In this document: piece by piece, positions 23,151-28,990 of the stretch
Position numbering within the stretch: position 1 is the first letter of the stretch
Layout of the letters: every line of letters starts with the position of its first letter
DNA from: Campylobacter concisus
Lineage (GTDB): Bacteria; Campylobacterota; Campylobacteria; Campylobacterales; Campylobacteraceae
Reading direction: 5' to 3'
Length of the DNA: 28,990 nt
NCBI GenBank assembly: GCA_018375265.1
Contig: JAHADO010000002.1
Coordinates: forward strand, 1 to 28,990
Notes under the pieces: generated by a model
What the model saw: the letters and a program-made list of their open reading frames with translations, nothing else
Database searches by the model: none
Told to the model about the DNA's origin: nothing
Program-made: the position numbers and the translations under genes

Positions 23151-24815
23151 TTAACTTACTTTCTTAGTAAATCCTCTAAATTTTTGTTTCTTATCTACTG
23201 ATAACGTACACAAACGATTCACATCATTGCCGTGATAAGATGGGTCTTGCAGTTCTTTAACTCCATACTCATACAAAAGCAACTCTGGCGCATCTAATCT
23301 GTCACCAGGATATACTTGATTATCAGTCGATTGCCAATCAGTATACTCATCATCAATCAACTGCCTTGCATCCTTAATAAATGAATCACGAGACACAATC
23401 TTTCCCGATGGAACATTTTTCTCAAACCAACCTTTATAAAACAAGTACAAATAACTCGTTGGGATAAATGTCCAAGTAAGTCTATCAAGAGTCTCATCCA
23501 AGAACTGCCTGATTGGGTCATTACTTTCCTTAATCTGACCAAGTAACTGTTCAGAAACATCAGGAATAGTAAACTCATAATAGTTAGTGTTCAAGACTTT
23601 CCATAACACATACTCAAGCACTTCTTTGCGATAAATATAATCTGTCTTGATATACTTTCGCTCGCGTCCTTCAAACCTCTTGTCGAACGGAATAGGCAAA
23701 AGTCGCCTATACATTGACTGAGATTTATCTTGGAACTTTGGCATTTCATTAACACACTCAATGATGAGTCCGTTGAAACGAATATCAACAGGTTCTTTCA
23801 TTTTAATATTAACATGCAACACATCATGCGTAATTGCTGACTTAAATGCCTCACCAGACGTCAAGAACGTTCCCGTATCATTCTCATCGGTAATAACAGC
23901 CGACACGTACATTAAAGGTCTCAGCATAAAATCTTTGCCGAACTCTTTAATAGAAATAGAAGTATACGAACCTTTACCACAAAGGTTGCGAATCAACTGG
24001 CAAAGCGTACCCTTGCCGTTATTACCAACGACATTGTACCATAAATGGGCTTTGTTCCAAGCAACGTTAGGACGAATAGAAGCGCCAATCGCCTGCCACA
24101 AAAGCTCTCTTACTTGCTCATCACCTGTAAGGTCGTCAACCCAGCTCTCAACATCCCACTCCTCGCCATCAGGCATAGTAATAACAGGATTTTCTGCGCC
24201 CTCAACATAAGCCACATGAGACTTAACCGTAAAAACATAATCAGGGTCAAAATCAAACAAAGTCTTTGTCTTATAGTCAAAGACTCCATTATCGACAGCG
24301 ATTAAGTCTGGGTCTTGATTGCGCATTTTAGCTGGGGCTGATGAGTTCAAAAAATTCAAACAGTTTGACAATTCAGCCCATGCAATAGAGGGATTATATC
24401 TATAAATCAACTCGTTGATAACAGAACTTGAAATATCATAGATGCCACGGTTCACACCATCGTTTTGATATAACGCAAGCGTTGAATTAACGGTGTCGCC
24501 TTCCTCAAGCCAGCAAACACGAATAACATTCTGAAAATGAATCATGCAATTAGCAATTTGCCACCCAGACAAACTTGACTTATGTTTAAGCCTTGCATCG
24601 GCCTTTTTCTGATAAGGAAAACGCAACTTAAAATCATCGCTAGGCTCAGAATCAGGGTTCTCTGGTCCAAGATTATAAGCATCAATATTCTTATTATATA
24701 AATCTAGCAACGGTGCAGCCACATCCTCTGGCTTAACATCGCTAACAGCTTGCTCAAAAAAGAGAGCAAGCGTGCTTCTCAAGATGTCATCTTGACAAGT
24801 ATAAATCTCAGCCAC
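23151..24815 (-). CDS. D5-like / P4-family superfamily 3 replicative helicase
   Basis: A 554-residue protein. The D5-N-type region LIAVDNGVFDYKTKTLFDFD (171-190) precedes a superfamily 3 helicase domain with Walker A GNNGKGT (264-270), Walker B VITDEND (307-313), motif C IIECVNEMPKF with sensor Asn356, and the arginine pair YRRLLPIPFDKRF (369-381). This architecture unwinds origins in phages, P4-type satellites and plasmids. A separate primase active site (DxD or zinc finger) is not obvious, so priming may be done by another protein. The start is GTG at 24,815 after AGGGGTGATATGA. It has its own promoter and terminator and lies next to the candidate origin. Confidence 0.88.
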   Translation of the reverse strand: MAEIYTCQDDILRSTLALFFEQAVSDVKPEDVAAPLLDLYNKNIDAYNLGPENPDSEPSDDFKLRFPYQKKADARLKHKSSLSGWQIANCMIHFQNVIRVCWLEEGDTVNSTLALYQNDGVNRGIYDISSSVINELIYRYNPSIAWAELSNCLNFLNSSAPAKMRNQDPDLIAVDNGVFDYKTKTLFDFDPDYVFTVKSHVAYVEGAENPVITMPDGEEWDVESWVDDLTGDEQVRELLWQAIGASIRPNVAWNKAHLWYNVVGNNGKGTLCQLIRNLCGKGSYTSISIKEFGKDFMLRPLMYVSAVITDENDTGTFLTSGEAFKSAITHDVLHVNIKMKEPVDIRFNGLIIECVNEMPKFQDKSQSMYRRLLPIPFDKRFEGRERKYIKTDYIYRKEVLEYVLWKVLNTNYYEFTIPDVSEQLLGQIKESNDPIRQFLDETLDRLTWTFIPTSYLYLFYKGWFEKNVPSGKIVSRDSFIKDARQLIDDEYTDWQSTDNQVYPGDRLDAPELLLYEYGVKELQDPSYHGNDVNRLCTLSVDKKQKFRGFTKKVS

Positions 24816-24867
24816 TCATATCACCCCTTATCTAGGCAACAATAACTATTAACTAACATTAAACAAT

Positions 24868-24896
24868 AGTCTATCACGAGAAAATTACGCTGTCAA
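24868..24896 (-). promoter_or_regulatory. Promoter of the D5-like helicase gene
   Basis: On the - strand: TTGACA, 17 bases, TAGACT, about 50 bases upstream of the GTG start. Confidence 0.78.
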
Positions 24897-24994
24897 GTCA
24901 GAATCACAAAATTTTCTAAAAAATCTCCACCATCCAAAACATGTAAACCATAACTCATACCTTTTTCATGATATCAACTAAATTTATCTATCTC

Positions 24995-25050
24995 GCACAA
25001 AAACACTCCTCAAATTAGCTCTCAAAGCCTCACAGAGGCATTCTAACAAT
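24995..25050 (-). repeat. Conserved operon-boundary element, copy 2
   Basis: Aligns with copy 1 along its whole length; on the - strand CCTCTGTGAGGCTTTGAGAG and GAGGAGTGTTTTTGTG correspond. It directly follows the terminator of the decayed module, as copy 1 follows the terminator of the intact one. Confidence 0.68.
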
Positions 25051-25051
25051 A

Positions 25052-25080
25052 AAAAGTCTGCGCTATAAACACAGACCTTT
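25052..25080 (-). terminator. Intrinsic terminator of the decayed paralogue module
   Basis: An 11-bp stem (25,052-25,062 with 25,070-25,080). As - strand RNA all pairs hold, two as G.U. As + strand RNA the same positions are A.C mismatches. The terminator therefore works on the - strand. It is homologous to 13,258-13,295. Confidence 0.82.
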
Positions 25081-25110
25081 TATTGTTATTTATAAATGTT
25101 TAAAACAATA

Positions 25111-25245
25111 CTATTTACTCGAACCAAAATCAAAATCATTAAACTGATAACGCTTATCACCATCAGCATATTCACCAAAAGGAGTATAATCACGCATGAA
25201 AGTAGAAAACGCCATTGAGTTAACACCATCACGAGTAAACACCAT
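25111..25245 (-). CDS. Small acidic protein, 44 residues, paralogue of 14,106-14,240
   Basis: Starts MVFTRDGVNSMAFSTFMRDY and ends FNDFDFGSSK. ATG at 25,245 follows ATAGGTGGTTTAT. Same length, same position behind the larger family member and a shared M.FS.F..DY block with the small gene at 14.1 kb. Its tail resembles the FDFD tails of the larger proteins. Function unknown. It remains open even though the upstream gene is interrupted. Confidence 0.5.
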   Translation of the reverse strand: MVFTRDGVNSMAFSTFMRDYTPFGEYADGDKRYQFNDFDFGSSK

Positions 25246-25265
25246 ATAAACCACCTATATCCTAT

Positions 25266-26468
25266 CTACTTATCAAAATCATCATCGTCTGTAGATTGCT
25301 TATCAGCGTCTACATCAAAAGGAACGTTCAACTTTTTACGCTTTGACTGAGTTTTCTTATTGTCAAACGCATAATCATATTTTGCGCGCATATTAGAATC
25401 CAAATACTCTTTCAAGTCATCATAAAACTTTGACTTACCTGGCTCTTTAATCTTATTGTTATCAACAAAGCTTTGAATAACACGTGTGCCAACAAAGTCA
25501 TCCACACTATCACGATAAAATTGCTCTAATGCAACACCACACACAACCTTCGCACGCTCTTCGTTCTTCAAAATACCATCGCAAGACAAAGATGAAATAT
25601 CTTTTGCAATAGCCAAAAGTTTATCACTCATTAATTCGCTTACAACATACCTGTCCGCAGCATAATTAAGAGCATCTTCATTTTCCATAAAATCTCGAAC
25701 CATACCGCGCAAACCCGCAAGTTCTCCACCTTGAAGACTGCGATTAAAGTAAACACGAGTACCTGCTTGCCAAACCTCGGCAGCGAACTCTTCATCACAA
25801 ATAGCACCAAGACGAGATTTCACAGTATCACCAGCATACTACCAACAGTCAAATTTATCCTCAAAAACAGCAAGTTCTGCAGCGTAATCTGGCAAATCAA
25901 TATAAGACTCACGTTTATACGTTGCATCTTTATAATCCATTATATAATAATAATCAAAATCGCACGGATACAACATATACTCAGCTGGAACCACCGATGA
26001 ATCTAAATGACGAACCTCTTCTAAATCCTTCTCAGAAATCTTATCAGGCAATGCTTCGAAGAAATTCTCACCAGTGAAACACTCAGTATAAGCACAAGAA
26101 CCAACGAACTCCACAGGCGTCACTTTGCCTTCAAACTCATCATATACCGAGCGAGCAACGTCCTCAAAGGACTTGTTACCATCAAATTTAGCTTTCAGAT
26201 TTTCTACAAGATAAGCGTTCTCAATAACAGTACTCAAATATTTATGATGCTTGCAACCAGTATCAATACCGTCAGCAACCTCGTCGTCACAGTAAGATAA
26301 AAATTTATCCAACACACCTTCTGCGTTCGCTTTATTCGCAAGCAGACTCAATTAATCTCGCTTTAGTACAAAACGATTATAATCTTTCTTAAAAGATTCC
26401 TTATCATGTGCAACTCTATTATTAAGCGTACTACTAATAGCACACCACATCTTAAAATCAATTGCCAT
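25266..26468 (-). pseudogene. Interrupted paralogue of the 604-residue protein (two in-frame stops)
   Basis: Read on the - strand from ATG 26,468 (MAIDFKMWC), the frame runs through to DDDDFDK-stop at 25,266 with no frameshift, but with TAA at 26,352-26,354 and TAG at 25,839-25,841. Both fall where the intact paralogue has Lys: FVLKRD-stop-LSLL against FVLMQDKLIIL, and DCW-stop-YAGDTVKSRL against GFGKYVGNTVKSRL. About 200 residues present in the paralogue before KRKTLNVPF are missing. It could be a decaying copy, a readthrough product, or three separately started fragments (TTG 26,351; GTG 25,823). A good promoter remains upstream. Confidence 0.75.
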
Positions 26469-26515
26469 AACGCACCTCACTATTAAGTGTAAAAACTTAT
26501 TAACTGACAAGCCGT

Positions 26516-26544
26516 ATTATATCACAAATGAGCTATGTTGTCAA
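26516..26544 (-). promoter_or_regulatory. Promoter of the decayed paralogue module
   Basis: On the - strand: TTGACA, 17 bases, TATAAT. It is still perfect although the gene behind it is interrupted. Confidence 0.85.
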
Positions 26545-26570
26545 GCCAAAATTACAAAATATATAAAAAA

Positions 26571-26600
26571 AAATAGAGCGGTTTCGTATTCGCTCTATTT
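26571..26600 (-). terminator. Intrinsic terminator after the small gene at 26,617
   Basis: A perfect 10-bp stem (26,571-26,580 with 26,591-26,600) flanked by A and T runs; it could work in both directions. Confidence 0.85.
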
Positions 26601-26616
26601 TTAATATAAATGAAAA

Positions 26617-26799
26617 CTAAAACGATTGCTTGTCATCGGAATTATCACGAACATTAAATATCTGCTCAAAGCTCTGTTGAACAGCTAAAACCTTCATATC
26701 TTCTGGATTGACCAGTGGCACATACCCATCATTATGATTCTTAAGCCAATTAGCACCAATCATCCAACCTTCATCTAAAATCAAATCATTAGACGTCAT
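26617..26799 (-). CDS. Small hypothetical protein, 60 residues
   Basis: Starts MTSNDLILDEGWMIGANWLK and ends DNSDDKQSF. ATG at 26,799 follows GAGGTGATATATTAT. Soluble and acidic, with no recognised family. It follows the 93-residue gene after 24 bases and precedes a terminator, so the two are probably co-transcribed. The acidic end with a final Phe resembles the tails of the larger - strand proteins, but the match is too short to weigh much. Confidence 0.65.
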   Translation of the reverse strand: MTSNDLILDEGWMIGANWLKNHNDGYVPLVNPEDMKVLAVQQSFEQIFNVRDNSDDKQSF

Positions 26800-26823
26800 A
26801 ATAATATATCACCTCAAATAACA

Positions 26824-27105
26824 TTATTGCTGATAGGTATCGTATCCTGAGTTGGCATCCATGCTATTCAAAGCATCATAAAACTCTTCTTGCGATGGAG
26901 TAAACTCTGTTTGACTACCGCTAATTTTTTCTTTCAGAAAAGTTTCAACATCTTTTTGTTTCATATCAATAAGATTCTCGCCAAAAACAGCAACACAAGC
27001 TTTACCAATAGTCACATACATGCGAATCTCTTGCTGAGCCTTCTGCTCCTCAAGCTTTTTCAAACGCTCTTTTGCTTTCCTAATATCTTCGTCATAATTT
27101 CGCAT
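26824..27105 (-). CDS. Small coiled-coil protein, 93 residues
   Basis: The N-terminal 30 residues (DIRKAKERLKKLEEQKAQQE) form a charged heptad coiled coil, followed by RMYVTIGKACVAVFG and an acidic, Gln/Ser-rich C-terminus. The pattern of a basic coiled coil plus an IGKA.V segment is faintly like small relaxosome proteins (TraD/MobC type), but no relaxase is present and I would not assign that role. ATG at 27,105 follows AAAGGTTTTATAGT. Upstream lies a structured RNA element, not a promoter, so it may be expressed by readthrough from the HU gene. Confidence 0.7.
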   Translation of the reverse strand: MRNYDEDIRKAKERLKKLEEQKAQQEIRMYVTIGKACVAVFGENLIDMKQKDVETFLKEKISGSQTEFTPSQEEFYDALNSMDANSGYDTYQQ

Positions 27106-27273
27106 ACTATAAAACCTTTCTCAAAGAATGGTTCTGAGGACAGACCTACGCACCAACCACCATAAAATCCACTTAAACAACGTGGTGTAAGAGCTAACTC
27201 TTAACTACATGATATTTCTTTTGTGCAGTACTCAGACCCCAGAACCTTCTACAATATAAACTAAAGACTTTTG
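27106..27273 (-). ncRNA. Structured intercistronic RNA between HU and the coiled-coil gene
   Basis: As - strand RNA, GGTTCTGGGG (27,246-27,237) pairs with CCTCAGAACC (27,139-27,130, one G.U). The pairing extends with AGAA/TTCT around a bulged A, about 14 bp in all, and encloses roughly 100 bases. A TAAGAG/CTCTTA hairpin (27,188-27,203) lies inside. The 3' arm contains AGAACCATTCT, shared with the operon-boundary elements, and the ribosome site of the next gene follows. Candidate translational or transcriptional control element; no known riboswitch class recognised. Confidence 0.45.
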
Positions 27274-27561
27274 TTACTTAACAGCAGCCTTGAGTTTCTG
27301 TGATGCAGTAAACTTAACTGCTCGAGTTGCAGGAACCTCAATAATCTCACCATTCTGAACGTTACGAGCACGGCGAGCTGCACGGTCCTTAACAGCAAAG
27401 GAACCAAAATCAGAAATACCGACACGCTCACCAGCCTCAAGCTGCTCAGAAATAACATCAAAAACAGCATTAACTGCCTCTGTTGCTGCTACCTTAGAAG
27501 GAAAAGCATGTCCCTCTGCGCAACGCTCGATTACTGCCTCTACGAGTTCTGCCTTATTCAT
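27274..27561 (-). CDS. hup: HU-family DNA-binding protein
   Basis: A 95-residue histone-like protein that bends and compacts DNA as a dimer. MNKAELVEAVIER, the core VGISDFGSFAVKDRAARRAR, the arm NVQNGEIIEVPATRAVKF and the C-terminal TASQKLKAAVK follow HU along the whole length. ATG at 27,561 follows AAAAGGTGGTTTTAGT. It has its own promoter (27,616-27,644) and a short GC hairpin (CCGAC/GTCGG, about 27,590-27,606) in the leader. Host-like HU proteins occur in large phages and plasmids. It could assist the origin or genome packing. Confidence 0.95.
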   Translation of the reverse strand: MNKAELVEAVIERCAEGHAFPSKVAATEAVNAVFDVISEQLEAGERVGISDFGSFAVKDRAARRARNVQNGEIIEVPATRAVKFTASQKLKAAVK

Positions 27562-27615
27562 ACTAAAACCACCTTTTCGTGTGTCAAACCCGACTTCTTC
27601 CGTCGGCTTAATACT

Positions 27616-27644
27616 ATAATAACATGGTACTTTTTATTTGTCAA
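27616..27644 (-). promoter_or_regulatory. Promoter of the HU gene
   Basis: On the - strand: TTGACA, 17 bases, TATTAT, about 55 bases upstream of the ATG. Confidence 0.8.
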
Positions 27645-27675
27645 GTCTTTTTTCAAACTTTTTCAAGTTTTTTTT

Positions 27676-27707
27676 GTTTGGACATCGAGCTTGCTCGATA
27701 AACAAAC
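27676..27707 (+). repeat. Dispersed hairpin repeat
   Basis: GTTTG, GACATCGAGCTTGCTCGAT, AAACAAAC: the same 19-base core as copies at 10,090 and 21,668, but with ends GTTTG/CAAAC. It lies downstream of the membrane-protein gene (- strand) and upstream of the HU promoter. Confidence 0.78.
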
Positions 27708-27717
27708 CGCGAAGCGA

Positions 27718-28287
27718 TTACTTCTCCATCACACGCTCTAACTTTCGTGTGACATCGTCCTCATACACCTGCTCATTCTCCGTATTCCTCACGTCTACTA
27801 TCTCATGAGAATCAAGCAGCTTCACAAAAGTCTTCAGCTTAATCTTTGAACCGAGTCCAATAATACCATAGTTACCACTTTTCAGCTTATAACAAACACG
27901 ATTTTTGTCCAAAACAATATAACTATCGAAATCGTCCCACTTTAAGTTCGTACATTTAAGAAAATAGCTACCAGAAGTATCACATAAAGAAATGCAATCA
28001 CTGTAAATATCTGCAAATCCACCAGATTTCTTAATATCAGCATGAGCGTACCCTTCTAGCTTATAATTTTTAATAAATTCTCCGCGATTATACTCTGGAA
28101 CCTTTTTCTTTGTTTTTATGCCTAAAATTAAGCACACAAACACAATAATAGTGCTTGCGAACGTTGCATATGCATACAGCTCAAAGCCAAAAGTCAGCAA
28201 AAACACGCCAACCATGCCCAGAAATATGCACCCAACGAACCATAAGAAATAAAAAATAATCTCAAGAGCTGTCATAAACCGTTTCAT
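27718..28287 (-). CDS. Membrane protein with two transmembrane segments
   Basis: 189 residues. Two hydrophobic helices follow each other: ALEIIFYFLWFVGCIFLGMV at about residues 6-25 and ATFASTIIVFVCLILGIKTK at about 41-60, followed by KTKKK. The remaining 130 residues form a soluble domain rich in beta-type strands, including a SGNYGIIGLGSKIKLKTF stretch that could be a PH-like fold. I chose the ATG at 28,287 (MKRFMTALE) after TAAGGATGCAGTA; the TTG at 28,305 lacks proper spacing from a ribosome site. By the positive-inside rule the soluble part is probably cytoplasmic. It has its own promoter. Function unknown. Confidence 0.78.
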   Translation of the reverse strand: MKRFMTALEIIFYFLWFVGCIFLGMVGVFLLTFGFELYAYATFASTIIVFVCLILGIKTKKKVPEYNRGEFIKNYKLEGYAHADIKKSGGFADIYSDCISLCDTSGSYFLKCTNLKWDDFDSYIVLDKNRVCYKLKSGNYGIIGLGSKIKLKTFVKLLDSHEIVDVRNTENEQVYEDDVTRKLERVMEK

Positions 28288-28330
28288 TACTGCATCCTTA
28301 CTCAAACCTTAGAACTTTATATTAACACCT

Positions 28331-28359
28331 ATGTTACGGCAATATTTTACTTTTGTCAA
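28331..28359 (-). promoter_or_regulatory. Promoter of the membrane-protein gene
   Basis: On the - strand: TTGACA, 17 bases, TAACAT, 44 bases before the ATG at 28,287. Confidence 0.72.
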
Positions 28360-28380
28360 GACTTTTTATAAAAATTTATA

Positions 28381-28412
28381 AAAAAAAATACCACGTCCAA
28401 AGACGTGGTATT
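28381..28412 (-). terminator. Intrinsic terminator of the 28.5 kb genes
   Basis: A perfect 11-bp stem (28,387-28,397 with 28,402-28,412), CAAA loop, followed by a long T run on the - strand. Confidence 0.9.
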
Positions 28413-28457
28413 CGCACATCGTACATATACATCTACCAAAATACGGTATTCGCACAT
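28407..28457. repeat. 13-base direct repeat
   Basis: GGTATTCGCACAT occurs at 28,407-28,419 and again at 28,445-28,457, the first overlapping the terminator arm. It may be a remnant of a small duplication. Confidence 0.6.
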
Positions 28458-28461
28458 ACAC

Positions 28462-28662
28462 TTAACTTAACTCTAAATCGTCATCTTTCCAACGGTCAGC
28501 ATCAAACTCTGGAAAACCTAATCTTAGACCCGCACATCCTAAATTTTGTGCTTTAGATAAAACAGGTCCTACTTTCTTATAGCCATCGCCTTTGCGATTA
28601 ATTTGCGATTTCTTACTGAAAAGATGACTATGAGCACGAGCTACAATTTTCTTATGTTTCAT
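28462..28662 (-). CDS. Small basic protein with acidic tail, 66 residues
   Basis: Starts MKHKKIVARAHSHLFSKKSQ and ends DADRWKDDDLELS: a Lys/Arg/His-rich first half and a strongly acidic end. The ATG at 28,662, two bases after the upstream stop and 8 bases after GGAG, is preferred to an overlapping ATG at 28,686. I do not recognise the family. Charge separation of this kind is seen in nucleic-acid-binding phage proteins, but that is only suggestive. Followed by a perfect terminator. Confidence 0.7.
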   Translation of the reverse strand: MKHKKIVARAHSHLFSKKSQINRKGDGYKKVGPVLSKAQNLGCAGLRLGFPEFDADRWKDDDLELS

Positions 28663-28664
28663 GA

Positions 28665-28990
28665 CTAATACTCCATATTTCGCCATTTGTCAATAAACTT
28701 CTGGCGAGCATCGCTCATAGCTTGACGTCTTGCAATATCTTCTTGCTTCGCTCGCTCAGCCGCTTCTGTTGCCGCTTGTTTCTTCTCAATCCTATCACGA
28801 ACCATGCTCCTCGTTTTCAAAAAAGCTTCTTCGTTCCAAACAGGAGTTTTTGCCCCAAAAAACGGACACTTATCGCGCAAATCTTCGTCCTTGTATACAC
28901 CAAGTTCGAACTCAGCCTTACCATCAGGTCGCCAATGCATCTGATGTATCGCATAATCAGAAGGAACGAAATTTGTATTGCTCTCCCAAT
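28665..28990 (-). CDS. Partial gene running off the right edge; charged helical C-terminus
   Basis: C-terminal part of a larger protein. An ATG at 28,940 is present, but the frame stays open to the window edge (WESNTNFVPSDYAIHQ before it) and no ribosome site precedes that ATG, so the gene is probably incomplete here. The visible part has DGKAEFELGVYKDED, then CPFFGAKTPVWNEEAFLKTR, then a long charged helix (IEKKQAATEAAERAKQEDIA). Function unknown. It is translationally close to the next gene (stop and start two bases apart). Confidence 0.65.
   Translation of the reverse strand, partial: WESNTNFVPSDYAIHQMHWRPDGKAEFELGVYKDEDLRDKCPFFGAKTPVWNEEAFLKTRSMVRDRIEKKQAATEAAERAKQEDIARRQAMSDARQKFIDKWRNMEY

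Noticed and set aside
25266..26468. Genome-wide recoding of TAA or TAG as a sense codon
   Set aside because: The recognised genes (helicase, rarA, nrdD, ung, HU, D5-like helicase) all end normally at the expected C-terminus, several with TAA or TAG. Only the paralogue module has internal stops, so decay or local readthrough fits better.
26824..27105. Relaxosome accessory protein (MobC/TraD)
   Set aside because: Only coiled-coil character and a short IGKA segment support it; there is no relaxase or oriT-like sequence nearby.

Overview
The window looks like part of a large, AT-rich double-stranded DNA phage, or a phage-plasmid-like element, of an anaerobic or facultatively anaerobic host that is probably Gram-positive. 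The evidence is a phage-style nucleic-acid toolkit with no chromosomal housekeeping genes: UvrD-like helicase, RarA-like ATPase, class III ribonucleotide reductase, polynucleotide kinase/phosphatase, RNA ligase, uracil-DNA glycosylase, D5-like helicase and HU. Ribosome sites are AGGAGG-type. Nearly every transcription unit has a near-consensus TTGACA promoter, usually with a 17-base spacer, and many end in strong intrinsic terminators. Host and element type are inference; no capsid, terminase, integrase or tRNA gene is seen.

Region 1 (1-13.2 kb, + strand) holds DNA and RNA metabolism. A superfamily 1 helicase gene is split by a group I intron with a LAGLIDADG endonuclease. It is followed by rarA and an unknown gene. 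The nrdD operon comes next, behind a consensus promoter and a predicted tandem NrdR operator. nrdD is split by two group I introns carrying related HNH endonucleases, the second directly after the radical-glycine codon. A kinase/phosphatase-RNA ligase pair and uracil-DNA glycosylase close the block. The intron boundaries were deduced from exon reading frames, a P1 helix with a U.G pair at each 5' splice site, and conserved P7-like strands.

Region 2 (13.3-21.5 kb, mainly - strand) has two operons of unrecognised proteins, several mutually related and many with acidic or aromatic C-termini. A divergent two-gene + operon lies between them (17.5-18.9 kb). One module recurs degraded at 25.1-26.5 kb with in-frame stop codons. 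A truncated paralogue (18,952-19,365) takes its stop codon from a dispersed hairpin repeat.

Region 3 (21.5-24.9 kb) is a non-coding, iteron-rich tract beside a superfamily 3 helicase gene and is the best candidate replication origin. Its modules keep a common backbone while the repeated word changes from TGAGCC to TGTTCC to GTTGCC, with hairpin pairing kept.

Region 4 (25-29 kb, - strand) contains the decayed module, two small genes, HU with a structured downstream RNA, a membrane protein and two further genes, one running off the edge. Dispersed hairpins (eight copies at five loci) and a conserved operon-boundary element (up to four copies) tie the non-coding DNA together.
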